Below are positions 1 to 7,028 of a DNA stretch of 7,257 nt, in pieces. The stretch's first letter is position 1, and every line of letters begins with the position of its first letter. The notes below the pieces were generated by a model, which was given only the letters and a program-made list of their open reading frames with translations, ran no database searches and had not been told where the DNA came from. Both the position numbers and the translations under genes were made by a program. This stretch comes from Myxococcales bacterium (GTDB lineage Bacteria > Myxococcota_C > UBA6777): NCBI GenBank assembly GCA_027005175.1, contig JALTMC010000816.1:3037-10293 (forward strand), written 5' to 3'.

Positions 1-2
1 TA

Positions 3-119
3 TACCTCAACCGCAGCCAATCAGCTGTCAGTTATGCCATATCGAAACTCCAAGATCAGCTTGGCATCGATTTATTAAAACTCAAAGGACGCAAAGCAGT
101 ATTCCTCCAACGGGGATAG
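3..119 (+). pseudogene. LysR-family regulator, broken helix-turn-helix fragment
   Basis: The frame beginning at base 3 is open from the window edge to a TAG at 117-119 and encodes about 38 residues. They include SQSAVSYAISKLQDQLGI and then LLKLKGRKAVF, which fits the recognition helix and wing of the LysR HTH_1 domain (usual pattern: SQ-AVS--I--LE--LG--LF-R--R-V-LT--G). The missing N-terminus, about 20-25 residues, would lie to the left of the window. After KAVF the frame reads LQRG and stops where LysR proteins have LTPxG. One frame over, bases 107-133 read PTGIGLEED, which resembles the expected continuation, so a frameshift near 100-108 is likely. No effector-binding domain follows; the downstream DNA is the antisense of the protease gene. 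Recognition of the HTH is fairly firm. That it is a dead remnant rather than a short live ORF is inferred. Confidence 0.65.
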
Positions 120-2577
120 GACTGGAAGAGGATGGCTTTGTGGAACAACCACATGCACGCGGTGGGGCGAGTTCTTCTTGTGCGGCTCCTTCAGAGATTT
201 TTTCCAGATTGGCGCCATCTTTTTGTTCGCTGGGTGTGGCTCCGGCATCCCTGTTCGATTCTGTGATGGGTTCTTGTTGTGTCTTGGTTTCCTCATTGGT
301 GTCAGGCTCTTGCCTGGATTCTTCTGTGGTTTGGGAGGTGCATCGTCCCTGGTCACATCGTTGTCCTGGATTGCACTCTTTGGTGTCTTGGCATACCACT
401 GCACCAGGGGCAGGAATACAGATGCCGGTCCATACGTTACGTCGTTCGATAAAACGTTGGCACACTCGGCCTTTTGGGCAGTCTAGTGTCTGACGACAGA
501 AGCAATAGCCTCGCTGGCAATTCCCACCCAAGCGACAGGTGTTGGACCGACAGATCTCGGTACATATGCCAGCTTGGGTTCCAAATTCGATACAACCCAA
601 ACCCTCCTGGCAGGGGGTGATCTTGTCGCAGGACTGGCCAATCCAACGACGACCCAGAGCTTTTGGAGTGATGCAGTAGCTTCCCTGCGTAAAGTACTGG
701 CAGGTTTGGTTGGAAGGGCAGCGGCGTTTTGCGCTTTTCTCAACACAAAATCCAGTGTCTGAGCCAAAGTCCTTTTCACAGATGGAGTCTGTTTTACACT
801 CTTGGTCAGAGCGGCATAAACAGTATCCAAGGTGGCATGAACCACCCGATTGGCAATCCTGACTTGTCTTGCATTCGGCTGCACAGTATTTGTGCTTGCG
901 TCCTCGTATGGTGAGACAGTAGGCACCTTTGTTACAGTCTCTCTCTCCTTTGCAGGCTCCCCCAACAGCACCGACAGGGACGGCACAAGGTCGCATACAA
1001 CGTCTACCGTCGAGTGTTGCGACGCATGAGAGGCCTGCTTTGCAAGGGCGCTGTTTGCAGCTTTCATTTTCGTCACTTTGCCCTTGAGGCTGGCATCGTT
1101 GTGACTGACAACGCCAGGACGCTGGGCAGTTTCCATCGTTTTGACATAGGATTGGACAGAGCATCTTTGTTGCGATGCACCGCTTCGTTTGACCAGGTCC
1201 ACCTGCCTGGCAGAGGAACCCCTGTGGACAGGCGTCTGCTTTCTCACATCGTTGTAGACAGCGTTTCTCTCCAGAGACAACATCACACAATAGGTTGGGG
1301 CTGTCACAGTCGATATTGCTTTGGCAGGGAAAACACTGTTTCGTTTGAGCAGGAACTTGTTGTCGCTTACACACCCCATTGTCGCATGTTTCGAGATCAC
1401 TGCAATCGCGATTCTGTGTACAAGAGACGTTCGGACATCGGTTGTTCCAGGGCTTGCAAATCGTGGAGGAGCCGGATGTTTGAGGGTATGCTGTACAAAC
1501 CGAATTGTCAGGGCAACAGCCTTCGACACCGCAGGTCGCAACGCAGCGCTTTCCTTCAGGGAGAGTCAGACAGGCTCCTTTTCCGCAGTCCGTATCCTTG
1601 TTGCAGGGCTTGCAGTGTTGTGCGTTCTTCGCGATAGGTGTGGCTTCACAAGCTTGCATCTTGGGAGAACATCGACCGCAAGTACCGCAGGCATCGTCTG
1701 TTTTGCAACGGGGTGCTTCTTGTTTGAATCGATTGACCCATGATCGCAGGAAAGCCTTGTAGGCGTCTGTTCGCACAGAGACAGCACCCCCATCACATCG
1801 GGTACGAGGAGGCTTGGAACCTTGGGCAAAGCCCGTTTGTTGGGCATACGAGTTCACTGCCAAGACGCGCCATTGTCCCTTGATCTGTGCCAATGCAGGT
1901 CCGCCGGAGTCTCCATGACATATACTTTTGTTGGGGCTGTGTATTGAGATCCGATCGGCCTGTATCTTTGTTATCCGTAGTCGCGCACCGAACTTTCGGT
2001 TGGGTGAGATGGCGTAGGGCACACTTGCGATGAGTCCATACCCAAGGAATAGCATCTCCTTGCCTGTCCATTCGCTGGGAATTAGGGCTGTCTCATTGTA
2101 GGGGATGGGTGTCGCGATTTTGTTGGGAACTGGCTGTTGTAGGATAGCGATTCCCACATCATAACCTGCGAGCACTTGGCTGCTGCGCCATTGTGGATGA
2201 CGTTGCAACAGGTGTGGTTCGATGGCAAAGTAATGCGTCTTATAACCATGGGGGGCTTGTGCATCGATGGTGTCAACACGAAACCTGAGCTTGTTTTTGC
2301 CCATGGCGTAGGAGAAGGCTGAGTCAGTGCAGTGACCGGCAGTAAGGACCACACGTGGCGCGATCAATGTTGCTGAGCAAAAGATAACATCGTCTCGTGT
2401 TAGAGCACCCACAGCAGGAAGTTGGAGGTTGGGCTTTCCTCCGATGACAGGACGAGAGGCCACAGAGAATCGTAGCGATTTCTCTGGGTTCTCACAGGCT
2501 CCTCCCAGAAAACTCAATCCCAGCACTAGGAAAAGACAGCAAAGTGCAGTAAACTTTCGCATTGTTCGTGTATTCAC
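82..2577 (-). CDS. Secreted S1 (chymotrypsin-fold) serine protease with cysteine-rich stalk and MYXO-CTERM-like tail
   Basis: An exported protein of 831 residues. The N-terminus is a signal peptide with Arg/Lys, a hydrophobic core and LGGAC at Cys28, a possible but non-ideal lipobox. Residues about 44-285 form an S1 domain with VIGG (44-47), TAGHC (catalytic His82), YDVGIAIL (Asp140) and CHGDSGGP (Ser224), so the triad is complete. The usual disulfide pairs Cys67-Cys83 and Cys220-Cys261 can be placed. The residue two before Cys220, at the base of the S1 pocket, is Ser rather than the Asp of trypsin, which suggests non-tryptic specificity. Residues about 291-746 hold roughly 70 Cys in irregular repeats of the C-x5-DC-x5-C kind. 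A Glu/Thr/Gln-rich linker follows, then CGCS (809-812) and a tail ending ILLCVL without the expected Arg cluster. GTG at 2577 was chosen because GAGAGGGG lies 8 bases upstream; ATG at 2562 (826 aa) has no Shine-Dalgarno sequence. The natural substrate is unknown. Confidence 0.9.
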   Translation of the reverse strand: MNTRTMRKFTALCCLFLVLGLSFLGGACENPEKSLRFSVASRPVIGGKPNLQLPAVGALTRDDVIFCSATLIAPRVVLTAGHCTDSAFSYAMGKNKLRFRVDTIDAQAPHGYKTHYFAIEPHLLQRHPQWRSSQVLAGYDVGIAILQQPVPNKIATPIPYNETALIPSEWTGKEMLFLGYGLIASVPYAISPNRKFGARLRITKIQADRISIHSPNKSICHGDSGGPALAQIKGQWRVLAVNSYAQQTGFAQGSKPPRTRCDGGAVSVRTDAYKAFLRSWVNRFKQEAPRCKTDDACGTCGRCSPKMQACEATPIAKNAQHCKPCNKDTDCGKGACLTLPEGKRCVATCGVEGCCPDNSVCTAYPQTSGSSTICKPWNNRCPNVSCTQNRDCSDLETCDNGVCKRQQVPAQTKQCFPCQSNIDCDSPNLLCDVVSGEKRCLQRCEKADACPQGFLCQAGGPGQTKRCIATKMLCPILCQNDGNCPASWRCQSQRCQPQGQSDENESCKQRPCKAGLSCVATLDGRRCMRPCAVPVGAVGGACKGERDCNKGAYCLTIRGRKHKYCAAECKTSQDCQSGGSCHLGYCLCRSDQECKTDSICEKDFGSDTGFCVEKSAKRRCPSNQTCQYFTQGSYCITPKALGRRWIGQSCDKITPCQEGLGCIEFGTQAGICTEICRSNTCRLGGNCQRGYCFCRQTLDCPKGRVCQRFIERRNVWTGICIPAPGAVVCQDTKECNPGQRCDQGRCTSQTTEESRQEPDTNEETKTQQEPITESNRDAGATPSEQKDGANLEKISEGAAQEELAPPRACGCSTKPSSSSPIPVGGILLCVL

Positions 2578-2585
2578 GCGGTGCG

Positions 2586-2593
2586 CCCCTCTC
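2586..2593 (-). promoter_or_regulatory. Ribosome binding site deciding the protease start
   Basis: On the - strand GAGAGGGG lies 8 bases before GTG 2577 and 23 bases before ATG 2562. The spacing favours the GTG, which adds five residues (VNTRT) to the n-region of the signal peptide. Confidence 0.5.
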
Positions 2594-2607
2594 AAATCTC
2601 TGTTGTG

Positions 2608-2636
2608 AGAGTAGGTGGAATACAACAAGGTGTCAA
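2608..2636 (-). promoter_or_regulatory. Sigma70-like promoter of the protease gene
   Basis: The - strand carries a perfect -35 hexamer TTGACA (2636-2631), a 17-base spacer, and TACTCT (2613-2608) as a 3/6 match to the -10 consensus. The predicted transcript start near 2601 gives a leader of about 24 bases before the GTG and places the GAGAGGGG ribosome site inside it. The -10 is weak and no experiment supports this. Confidence 0.5.
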
Positions 2637-2644
2637 CCCAAACC

Positions 2645-2650
2645 AAGAGG
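2645..2650 (+). promoter_or_regulatory. Ribosome binding site for the TTG start of the DUF1415 gene
   Basis: AAGAGG is followed by 7 bases and then TTG at 2658. It marks this TTG as the start in preference to ATG 2562, which would place the N-terminus antisense to the protease signal peptide and across its promoter. Confidence 0.6.
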
Positions 2651-2657
2651 CTGTCTT

Positions 2658-3269
2658 TTGAACGCAGAACATCAACCAGAAAGTATTCAATCTTCTGAAT
2701 CTGTTGTCATCGCAAAGACTCGTCGATGGTTAGAAGAGATTGTGGTAGGACTCAATCTTTGCCCTTTTGCTCGACCTGTGATGCAGGCCGATACCCTTCG
2801 ATACTCTGTGTGTGAAACGGAGGAGTGGGATTTGCAACGACGCTTCTTTTTGGAAGAGTTGTCTCTTTTGGCCGAAGTAGAGCCAACAACAATCAGTACA
2901 TCTTTGCTGCTCTTTCCAAAAGGGTTGGAGTTGTTTCCTGTCTATCTTGATTTTCTCGGGATGGCGGAACTCTTACTTGAACAAGCAGGTCTTTCGGGTG
3001 TATTTCAAGTCGCGTCTTTTCATCCAGAGTATCTGTTTGGAGGGGTTGAGCCTTCTGATCGCAGTCATTTTACCAACCGCTCTCCCTTTCCAACTCTCCA
3101 CTTGATTCGCGAAGATGATATCTCGCGAGCTGTGGATGGACCCATCGATACGGAAGGTATTCCCGATCGAAACATCGAGCGTTTGCAGAGGCTCTCAGCG
3201 GAGGAATGGCTTGCTTTGTTTGGAGGGCCTCCCCCCAAAACCGGTCAGTGCTCTTGCCCACATGGCTGA
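2658..3269 (+). CDS. DUF1415 family protein
   Basis: A soluble protein of 203 residues with no signal peptide or membrane segment. It matches my recollection of the DUF1415 family, which is widespread in proteobacteria and has no known reaction. The recognisable blocks are TRRWLEEIVVGLNLCPFA (21-38), FHPEYLF (121-127), NRSPFPTLHLIRE (140-152) and IPDRNIERLQRL (168-179). Length is close to the family norm of about 180-200. The reading frame is open upstream to ATG 2562, but those 32 codons do not resemble the family and overlap the divergent protease gene. TTG 2658 with AAGAGG 7 bases upstream is the better start. The extreme C-terminus is CSCPHG, a short Cys/His tail that might bind a metal; this is a guess. 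The gene diverges from the protease and converges on the propeller operon with 32 bases between stop codons. No + strand promoter is obvious in the divergent region. Confidence 0.88.
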   Translation: MNAEHQPESIQSSESVVIAKTRRWLEEIVVGLNLCPFARPVMQADTLRYSVCETEEWDLQRRFFLEELSLLAEVEPTTISTSLLLFPKGLELFPVYLDFLGMAELLLEQAGLSGVFQVASFHPEYLFGGVEPSDRSHFTNRSPFPTLHLIREDDISRAVDGPIDTEGIPDRNIERLQRLSAEEWLALFGGPPPKTGQCSCPHG

Positions 3270-3301
3270 CGAATGTCCTACGAGCAAGAAAGTGTTGCTG
3301 A

Positions 3302-5128
3302 TCATCTTTTATTTGATGGTTGTGTGATCTTCCATACAAATGCATCGTAAGTGCCAAGATAATCGAGCTTCGTTTTACCAAAAGAAACGTTTGAACCTTG
3401 AAATATACCTGTAATATAGATGCTTACATTGTCTTGTATCGCAAGCTTCTTTCCTGAATTACCGACGAACTTGTTGAGGGCACCAACGGAAAGGATCCAG
3501 CGTTCTTGGCCTTCCGGTGTTAATTTGAGTACAAAAATATTGCCATTCCGGCCTTTTGTGTATGTACGATGGGTTCCGAAAAAGAGATCACCTTGGACAA
3601 ATTGACCTGTGACGTAGATCTCCCCCGAATTGTTTACTTCAATTCCGTTTCCTTGACTAGCGCTCGTTCCTTTGTCCAGAGTTACCCACAGCACTCGCCC
3701 TTTTGAGGTGAGCTTTGCCACAAAAACTTTGTCCAGGTGAGAATTGGAGGGCACTATGATGCTTCCAAAGGAGCCTTTTGTTTCTGATGTCCATGATCCT
3801 GTAATATAAACATTTTCATGTTGATCCACGGCGATCGCCTTCCCTGTAATCCAGGGAGTAGCAGGAGCAAGTTTTTTCTTCTTTGCTTGTGCTATACGGA
3901 TCCAGTCCCATCGATTTTGTCTGTTTAAACGAGCGACAAATGCACTGAGTTCTCCTGTAGGGGAGGTTTTTATATTCCCAAAGTTTGCTTGTTTTGATAC
4001 TCCTCCTGTTATGTACAGGCTTTTCGAAGCCCCCCACCGCAGTGCTCCTGCGTAATTATAGTCAGTACCTCCTATTGATGTTGCCCACACAAATCGTCCT
4101 TTTGGGTTGAGTTTTGCAACATAAATATCCCGAAATACTCGAGCATTTGGATGGTGTCGAGATTTTAAATGAAATGTTCCTAGGGTAATCGATCTGAGAT
4201 AGTCTCCTGTGATGGCAATATTGTTGTCTTTGGATACAGCGATATCGATGGAACGGTCAGAAAGGCATGTTGTTTTATCCACTTCTACAGAAACAGCCCA
4301 TTGCCATTGGCCCTTGGAGGATAGTTTTGCTACAAAAAGACTTTCCTCTGTTTTCGGATTTAAAGTGATTGTACCCAAGGTCATTTTTCCTTGAAAATGC
4401 CCGGCCATGTAGACGTCTCCCGATGGGGAAAGAGCAAGAGCATTTGCATGGGCGCACTTGGTCCCATTGAAGATAACAAACCAAATCACTTTCCCACTGG
4501 GCGTCAATTTGAGTATATATCCTTTTTGTTGTATAAACCCCGGGTTATATCTCTTTCCTTGCAATTTTATCATGCTTGAGAACCAACCTGCGACATAGAT
4601 ATTACCGAAGGGGCCAATGGTGATGTCACTTCCCCACGAAGTTCCGAGAAAAGAGAAAGCCCAATTGCAAGCATCATTAATTTTTCCGTCACAATTGTCA
4701 TCCATATTATTATCACATCTATCATAGGCTTGCCGCTTTGATAAGTCCGGAAGAACACTACATGCTAGATGTTGTTTGTCTGTGGTACATACCCATTCAC
4801 CCCGTGTTTGGCATGAGCCATATCCAGAGACACAAGGTTGTCTCCACTGCGGAGCCTGTTGGCAAGGGGCCAGAGGCTTGTCTGGGAGTTGTTCTTTGCT
4901 CGAACGCTTTCCATTGCTATCTGGAGGGCATCGACAAGAACCCCATTCTTGTCGAACATCGCAGTGCTGTATCCCTGTGAGGCTTGCTTGACAAAGGCAT
5001 CGCTTCGTTTCCCCTTGAACACAAGATAGTGTTAGTATCTGGTCGCTACAGTGGGAGGTGATGAGCAGGATAAGTATGCATCCCACCCATAAGAAAGCAC
5101 GAACAAGGAGATTTATGAGTGTATTCAT
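3302..5128 (-). CDS. Exported cysteine-rich protein with MopE-like motif and seven-repeat SBBP beta-propeller (second operon gene)
   Basis: A protein of 608 residues with an N-terminal hydrophobic segment (about 5-25). It is followed by TSHC at Cys27, a poor lipobox because His precedes the Cys; VGC at Cys17 is an alternative. Residues 36-67 form a small Cys module (C-x7-CLC ... C-x7-CRC) also seen in its upstream paralogue. Residues about 89-154 carry further Cys and the block RCDNNMDDNCDGKINDAC, an Asp/Asn-rich motif of the MopE/putative metal-binding type that may bind calcium or another metal. Residues 155-608 contain seven repeats of about 55-70 residues, each with a core such as IYVAG, VYMAG, IAITG, LYITG, VYITG, IYVTG or IYITG, plus F-VAKL and G-W-W elements. 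This is the SBBP pattern and suggests one seven-bladed propeller. ATG 5128 lies 9 bases after the stop of the upstream gene and has no clear Shine-Dalgarno sequence, so translational coupling is likely. Ligand unknown. Confidence 0.87.
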   Translation of the reverse strand: MNTLINLLVRAFLWVGCILILLITSHCSDQILTLSCVQGETKRCLCQASLTGIQHCDVRQEWGSCRCPPDSNGKRSSKEQLPDKPLAPCQQAPQWRQPCVSGYGSCQTRGEWVCTTDKQHLACSVLPDLSKRQAYDRCDNNMDDNCDGKINDACNWAFSFLGTSWGSDITIGPFGNIYVAGWFSSMIKLQGKRYNPGFIQQKGYILKLTPSGKVIWFVIFNGTKCAHANALALSPSGDVYMAGHFQGKMTLGTITLNPKTEESLFVAKLSSKGQWQWAVSVEVDKTTCLSDRSIDIAVSKDNNIAITGDYLRSITLGTFHLKSRHHPNARVFRDIYVAKLNPKGRFVWATSIGGTDYNYAGALRWGASKSLYITGGVSKQANFGNIKTSPTGELSAFVARLNRQNRWDWIRIAQAKKKKLAPATPWITGKAIAVDQHENVYITGSWTSETKGSFGSIIVPSNSHLDKVFVAKLTSKGRVLWVTLDKGTSASQGNGIEVNNSGEIYVTGQFVQGDLFFGTHRTYTKGRNGNIFVLKLTPEGQERWILSVGALNKFVGNSGKKLAIQDNVSIYITGIFQGSNVSFGKTKLDYLGTYDAFVWKITQPSNKR

Positions 5129-5137
5129 AGCAAGGCT

Positions 5138-6883
5138 TTATAAGTTGTCAAGCTTCCAAATGAAAGTACCACGATTCGCTGAAAGTGGTGGCTGCGATGC
5201 ACCGAATCGTACGGCTTTTCCCGAAAACCTCCCGATGATAAAAACTCGTCCTTTGGTGTCCGTAACTATCCCATCCGCCCAAGCGTCTTTTTGTCGCCCT
5301 TGCCCACCAGTCGAGATAGCCCCTGTAAATAGGCCCTCCTGAGAGAGCTTTACAACAAAAATACCATCTTCTCCATCGGCTCGAAGTCGGTAGTCTCCAA
5401 AGATTTCTGTTCGAAAAAGGCCAAAAGGGTACGAATACCCAAATCTGCCTGTTGTATAAATGCTACCTTTTGGGCCAACTGTAATACCATCTGTTCTTGC
5501 ATCTCCTAGCCCCTCACTTCTTGCAACCCAAAGGAATTGTCCTTGTGTGTCTAGTTTCGCAACAAACATATCACAATCCCATGCACCGAGGCGAATATGT
5601 CCAAAGGTCGCAATGCCGGAGAACTTACCCCCCACATAGATAGAATGATGGCGATCGATGGCGATACTTTGCCCTTCAGACCATCTGCTGATGGAGGTTG
5701 CCCACTCCCATTGGCCCTTGGGGGATAGCTTTGCGATTATTGTGTGAGGAGCAAGTCTGGAATAGAAAGAGGGAGGCGTTTTGTTGCCCTCAAGCACCCA
5801 GCCACCGACGACGATATCCAAATAATATCGACCCGTGATATAGATATGATCAAGAGAATCCAAAGCAACTGCCATACTCTCTTCTTTATCTTTTCCTCCA
5901 AAAGAGGTTATCCATAGGTATCTTCCCTGGGAGTTGAGTTGTGCCACAAATCCATCGTTGAAACCCCTCGATGACAACACTTTATTCCCAAAACTCACGA
6001 CGTTGCTAAATGTGCCTGTAATCACTACTCGATCTTTGGAATCGATATCCAAGCCATAGACACCATCTTCTTTGGGGCCTCCTGTAGCCGTTACCCATAG
6101 GAATTCTCCTCTGTCATTCAACTTTGCCACAAAAATATCGTTCTTTCCCTTTGATTGTAGGGTCGTTGCCCCAAAGATAGCATCTTCAAAATCGGAAAAA
6201 TATCCTGCGATATAGATATCCCCTTTGCTATCTCGCTTTATTGCTACGGGTGTTATGAGCCCACCCGCGCTTCTTCCCCAAATGAGCTTTCCTTTGGGAC
6301 TTACTTTGATGACGTACAGACCGCGAAGGTAGGAGGGAACCCAAGAGTTTAATCGTGTCTCCTTTCCCCAAAATCGACCTGTGATGTATAGATTTCCTGT
6401 ACTATCGATGGTGATGGAGCCGCCATGGCTCCCTTGTATCGAGCGGGACCAGCCACAACCATCATCTATTTTACCATTACAATTTTCATCCAGCTTATTA
6501 TAACAAACCTCCACAGGTTGTTTTTTGCTCTGATCAGGTGTTGCATTACAAAAAAGTGTTTGCTGATCTCCAGAACACAACCATTGACCTTGGGAGCGAC
6601 AAAGACCGAGACCTGCCTCACAGCTCTTTTTCCAGCGTATATCTCGTTGGCATGGGGGCCTTGTTCTATTCCAATCGGGCTGTTGAGGCTCTGTCGCTTC
6701 TCCAGCATCGTTCTTTGTCGTGCCCTCTTCCAGGCGGGAGAGGCAGCGACATTCACTCCAGGCTTGTCCGTGGGAGAGGCAGCTTTGCCTCCCTGAAACT
6801 CCCCCCAAACAGTAGCAGCTCTGGACACGAGCTGGTAAACATAAAAAGGTCGAGGGCTTGTACAAGCATGGGTCGATAGCCAA
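5138..6883 (-). CDS. Cysteine-rich MopE-like / SBBP beta-propeller protein, body in frame without its signal peptide (first operon gene, frameshifted)
   Basis: The open frame as read is 581 residues from ATG 6883, but this start gives no signal peptide, unlike its paralogue. The body has the same architecture: a Cys module (15-47: C-x7-CYC ... C-x9-CRC), Cys-containing residues 78-112, EVCYNKLDENCNGKIDDGC (125-143) as the MopE-like Asp/Asn-rich motif, and seven SBBP repeats (about 144-581). The repeat cores are LYITG, IYIAG, VVITG, IYITG, IYVGG, IYTTG and VFIIG. The first dozen or so residues are probably not native. The true N-terminus lies in the overlapping frame from ATG 6951, and one base missing from an A run at 6843-6847 (T run on the coding strand) would join them. 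If the frameshift is real, an exported product is not made unless slippage occurs; if it is a sequence error, the gene is 5138-6951. It leads a two-gene operon, the next gene starting 9 bases after its stop. Confidence 0.82.
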   Translation of the reverse strand: MAIDPCLYKPSTFLCLPARVQSCYCLGGVSGRQSCLSHGQAWSECRCLSRLEEGTTKNDAGEATEPQQPDWNRTRPPCQRDIRWKKSCEAGLGLCRSQGQWLCSGDQQTLFCNATPDQSKKQPVEVCYNKLDENCNGKIDDGCGWSRSIQGSHGGSITIDSTGNLYITGRFWGKETRLNSWVPSYLRGLYVIKVSPKGKLIWGRSAGGLITPVAIKRDSKGDIYIAGYFSDFEDAIFGATTLQSKGKNDIFVAKLNDRGEFLWVTATGGPKEDGVYGLDIDSKDRVVITGTFSNVVSFGNKVLSSRGFNDGFVAQLNSQGRYLWITSFGGKDKEESMAVALDSLDHIYITGRYYLDIVVGGWVLEGNKTPPSFYSRLAPHTIIAKLSPKGQWEWATSISRWSEGQSIAIDRHHSIYVGGKFSGIATFGHIRLGAWDCDMFVAKLDTQGQFLWVARSEGLGDARTDGITVGPKGSIYTTGRFGYSYPFGLFRTEIFGDYRLRADGEDGIFVVKLSQEGLFTGAISTGGQGRQKDAWADGIVTDTKGRVFIIGRFSGKAVRFGASQPPLSANRGTFIWKLDNL

Positions 6884-6951
6884 AGGGAGCTAGAGAAGAA
6901 CCCAAAGACGAGAAGGTACGGGAAAGAAATGGTGTGCGTATACCTTGTCAT
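6848..6951 (-). pseudogene. Detached signal peptide of the first propeller gene
   Basis: ATG 6951 opens a frame encoding MTRYTHTISF followed by a hydrophobic stretch and LSTHAC, a signal peptide whose end resembles the TSHC of the downstream paralogue. After SPRPF this frame continues into low-quality sequence with no homology to the propeller proteins, to a stop at 6466. The Cys spacing of the paralogue is restored if one T is added to the five-T run (6843-6847): Cys-x7-Cys-x7-CYC, against Cys-x8-Cys-x7-CLC. GGAG lies 13 bases upstream of the ATG, a long spacing. The fragment is therefore the 5' end of the 5138-6883 gene and not a separate gene. Confidence 0.7.
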
Positions 6952-6958
6952 GGGGAAA

Positions 6959-6988
6959 ATTTAACTCCACCACATCGGTAGGTGTCAA
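6959..6988 (-). promoter_or_regulatory. Candidate promoter of the propeller operon, -35 at the insertion-sequence edge
   Basis: The - strand has TTGACA (6988-6983), an 18-base spacer and TTAAAT (6964-6959), a 4/6 match to the -10 consensus. The predicted start near 6952 is next to ATG 6951, so the transcript would be leaderless or nearly so. The TTGACA coincides with the proposed terminus of the insertion sequence. The hexamers are seen; promoter function is inferred. Confidence 0.42.
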
Positions 6989-7028
6989 GGTAGTTGTCGC
7001 CTAAGTTGTAAAATTGAAGGACTCGAAC

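Noticed and set aside
483-1541. A 352-residue open frame on the - strand
   Set aside because: It overlaps the cysteine-rich stalk of the protease in another frame. The composition is a Val/Thr/Ala/Arg shadow with no domain, and the protease frame has clear homology.
1014-1637. A 207-residue open frame on the + strand
   Set aside because: It is antisense to the protease stalk, with no recognisable domain and no supporting ribosome site. It is best explained as a shadow of Cys-rich coding DNA.
2625-2645. A second insertion-sequence end, suggested by GGTGTCAA
   Set aside because: The similarity to the 6981-6988 region stops after about nine bases and no transposase sequence is nearby.
3245-3295. 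Possible terminator between the convergent DUF1415 and propeller genes
   Set aside because: Only a five-pair CTTGC/GCAAG stem with a loop of more than 20 bases and no T run could be found.
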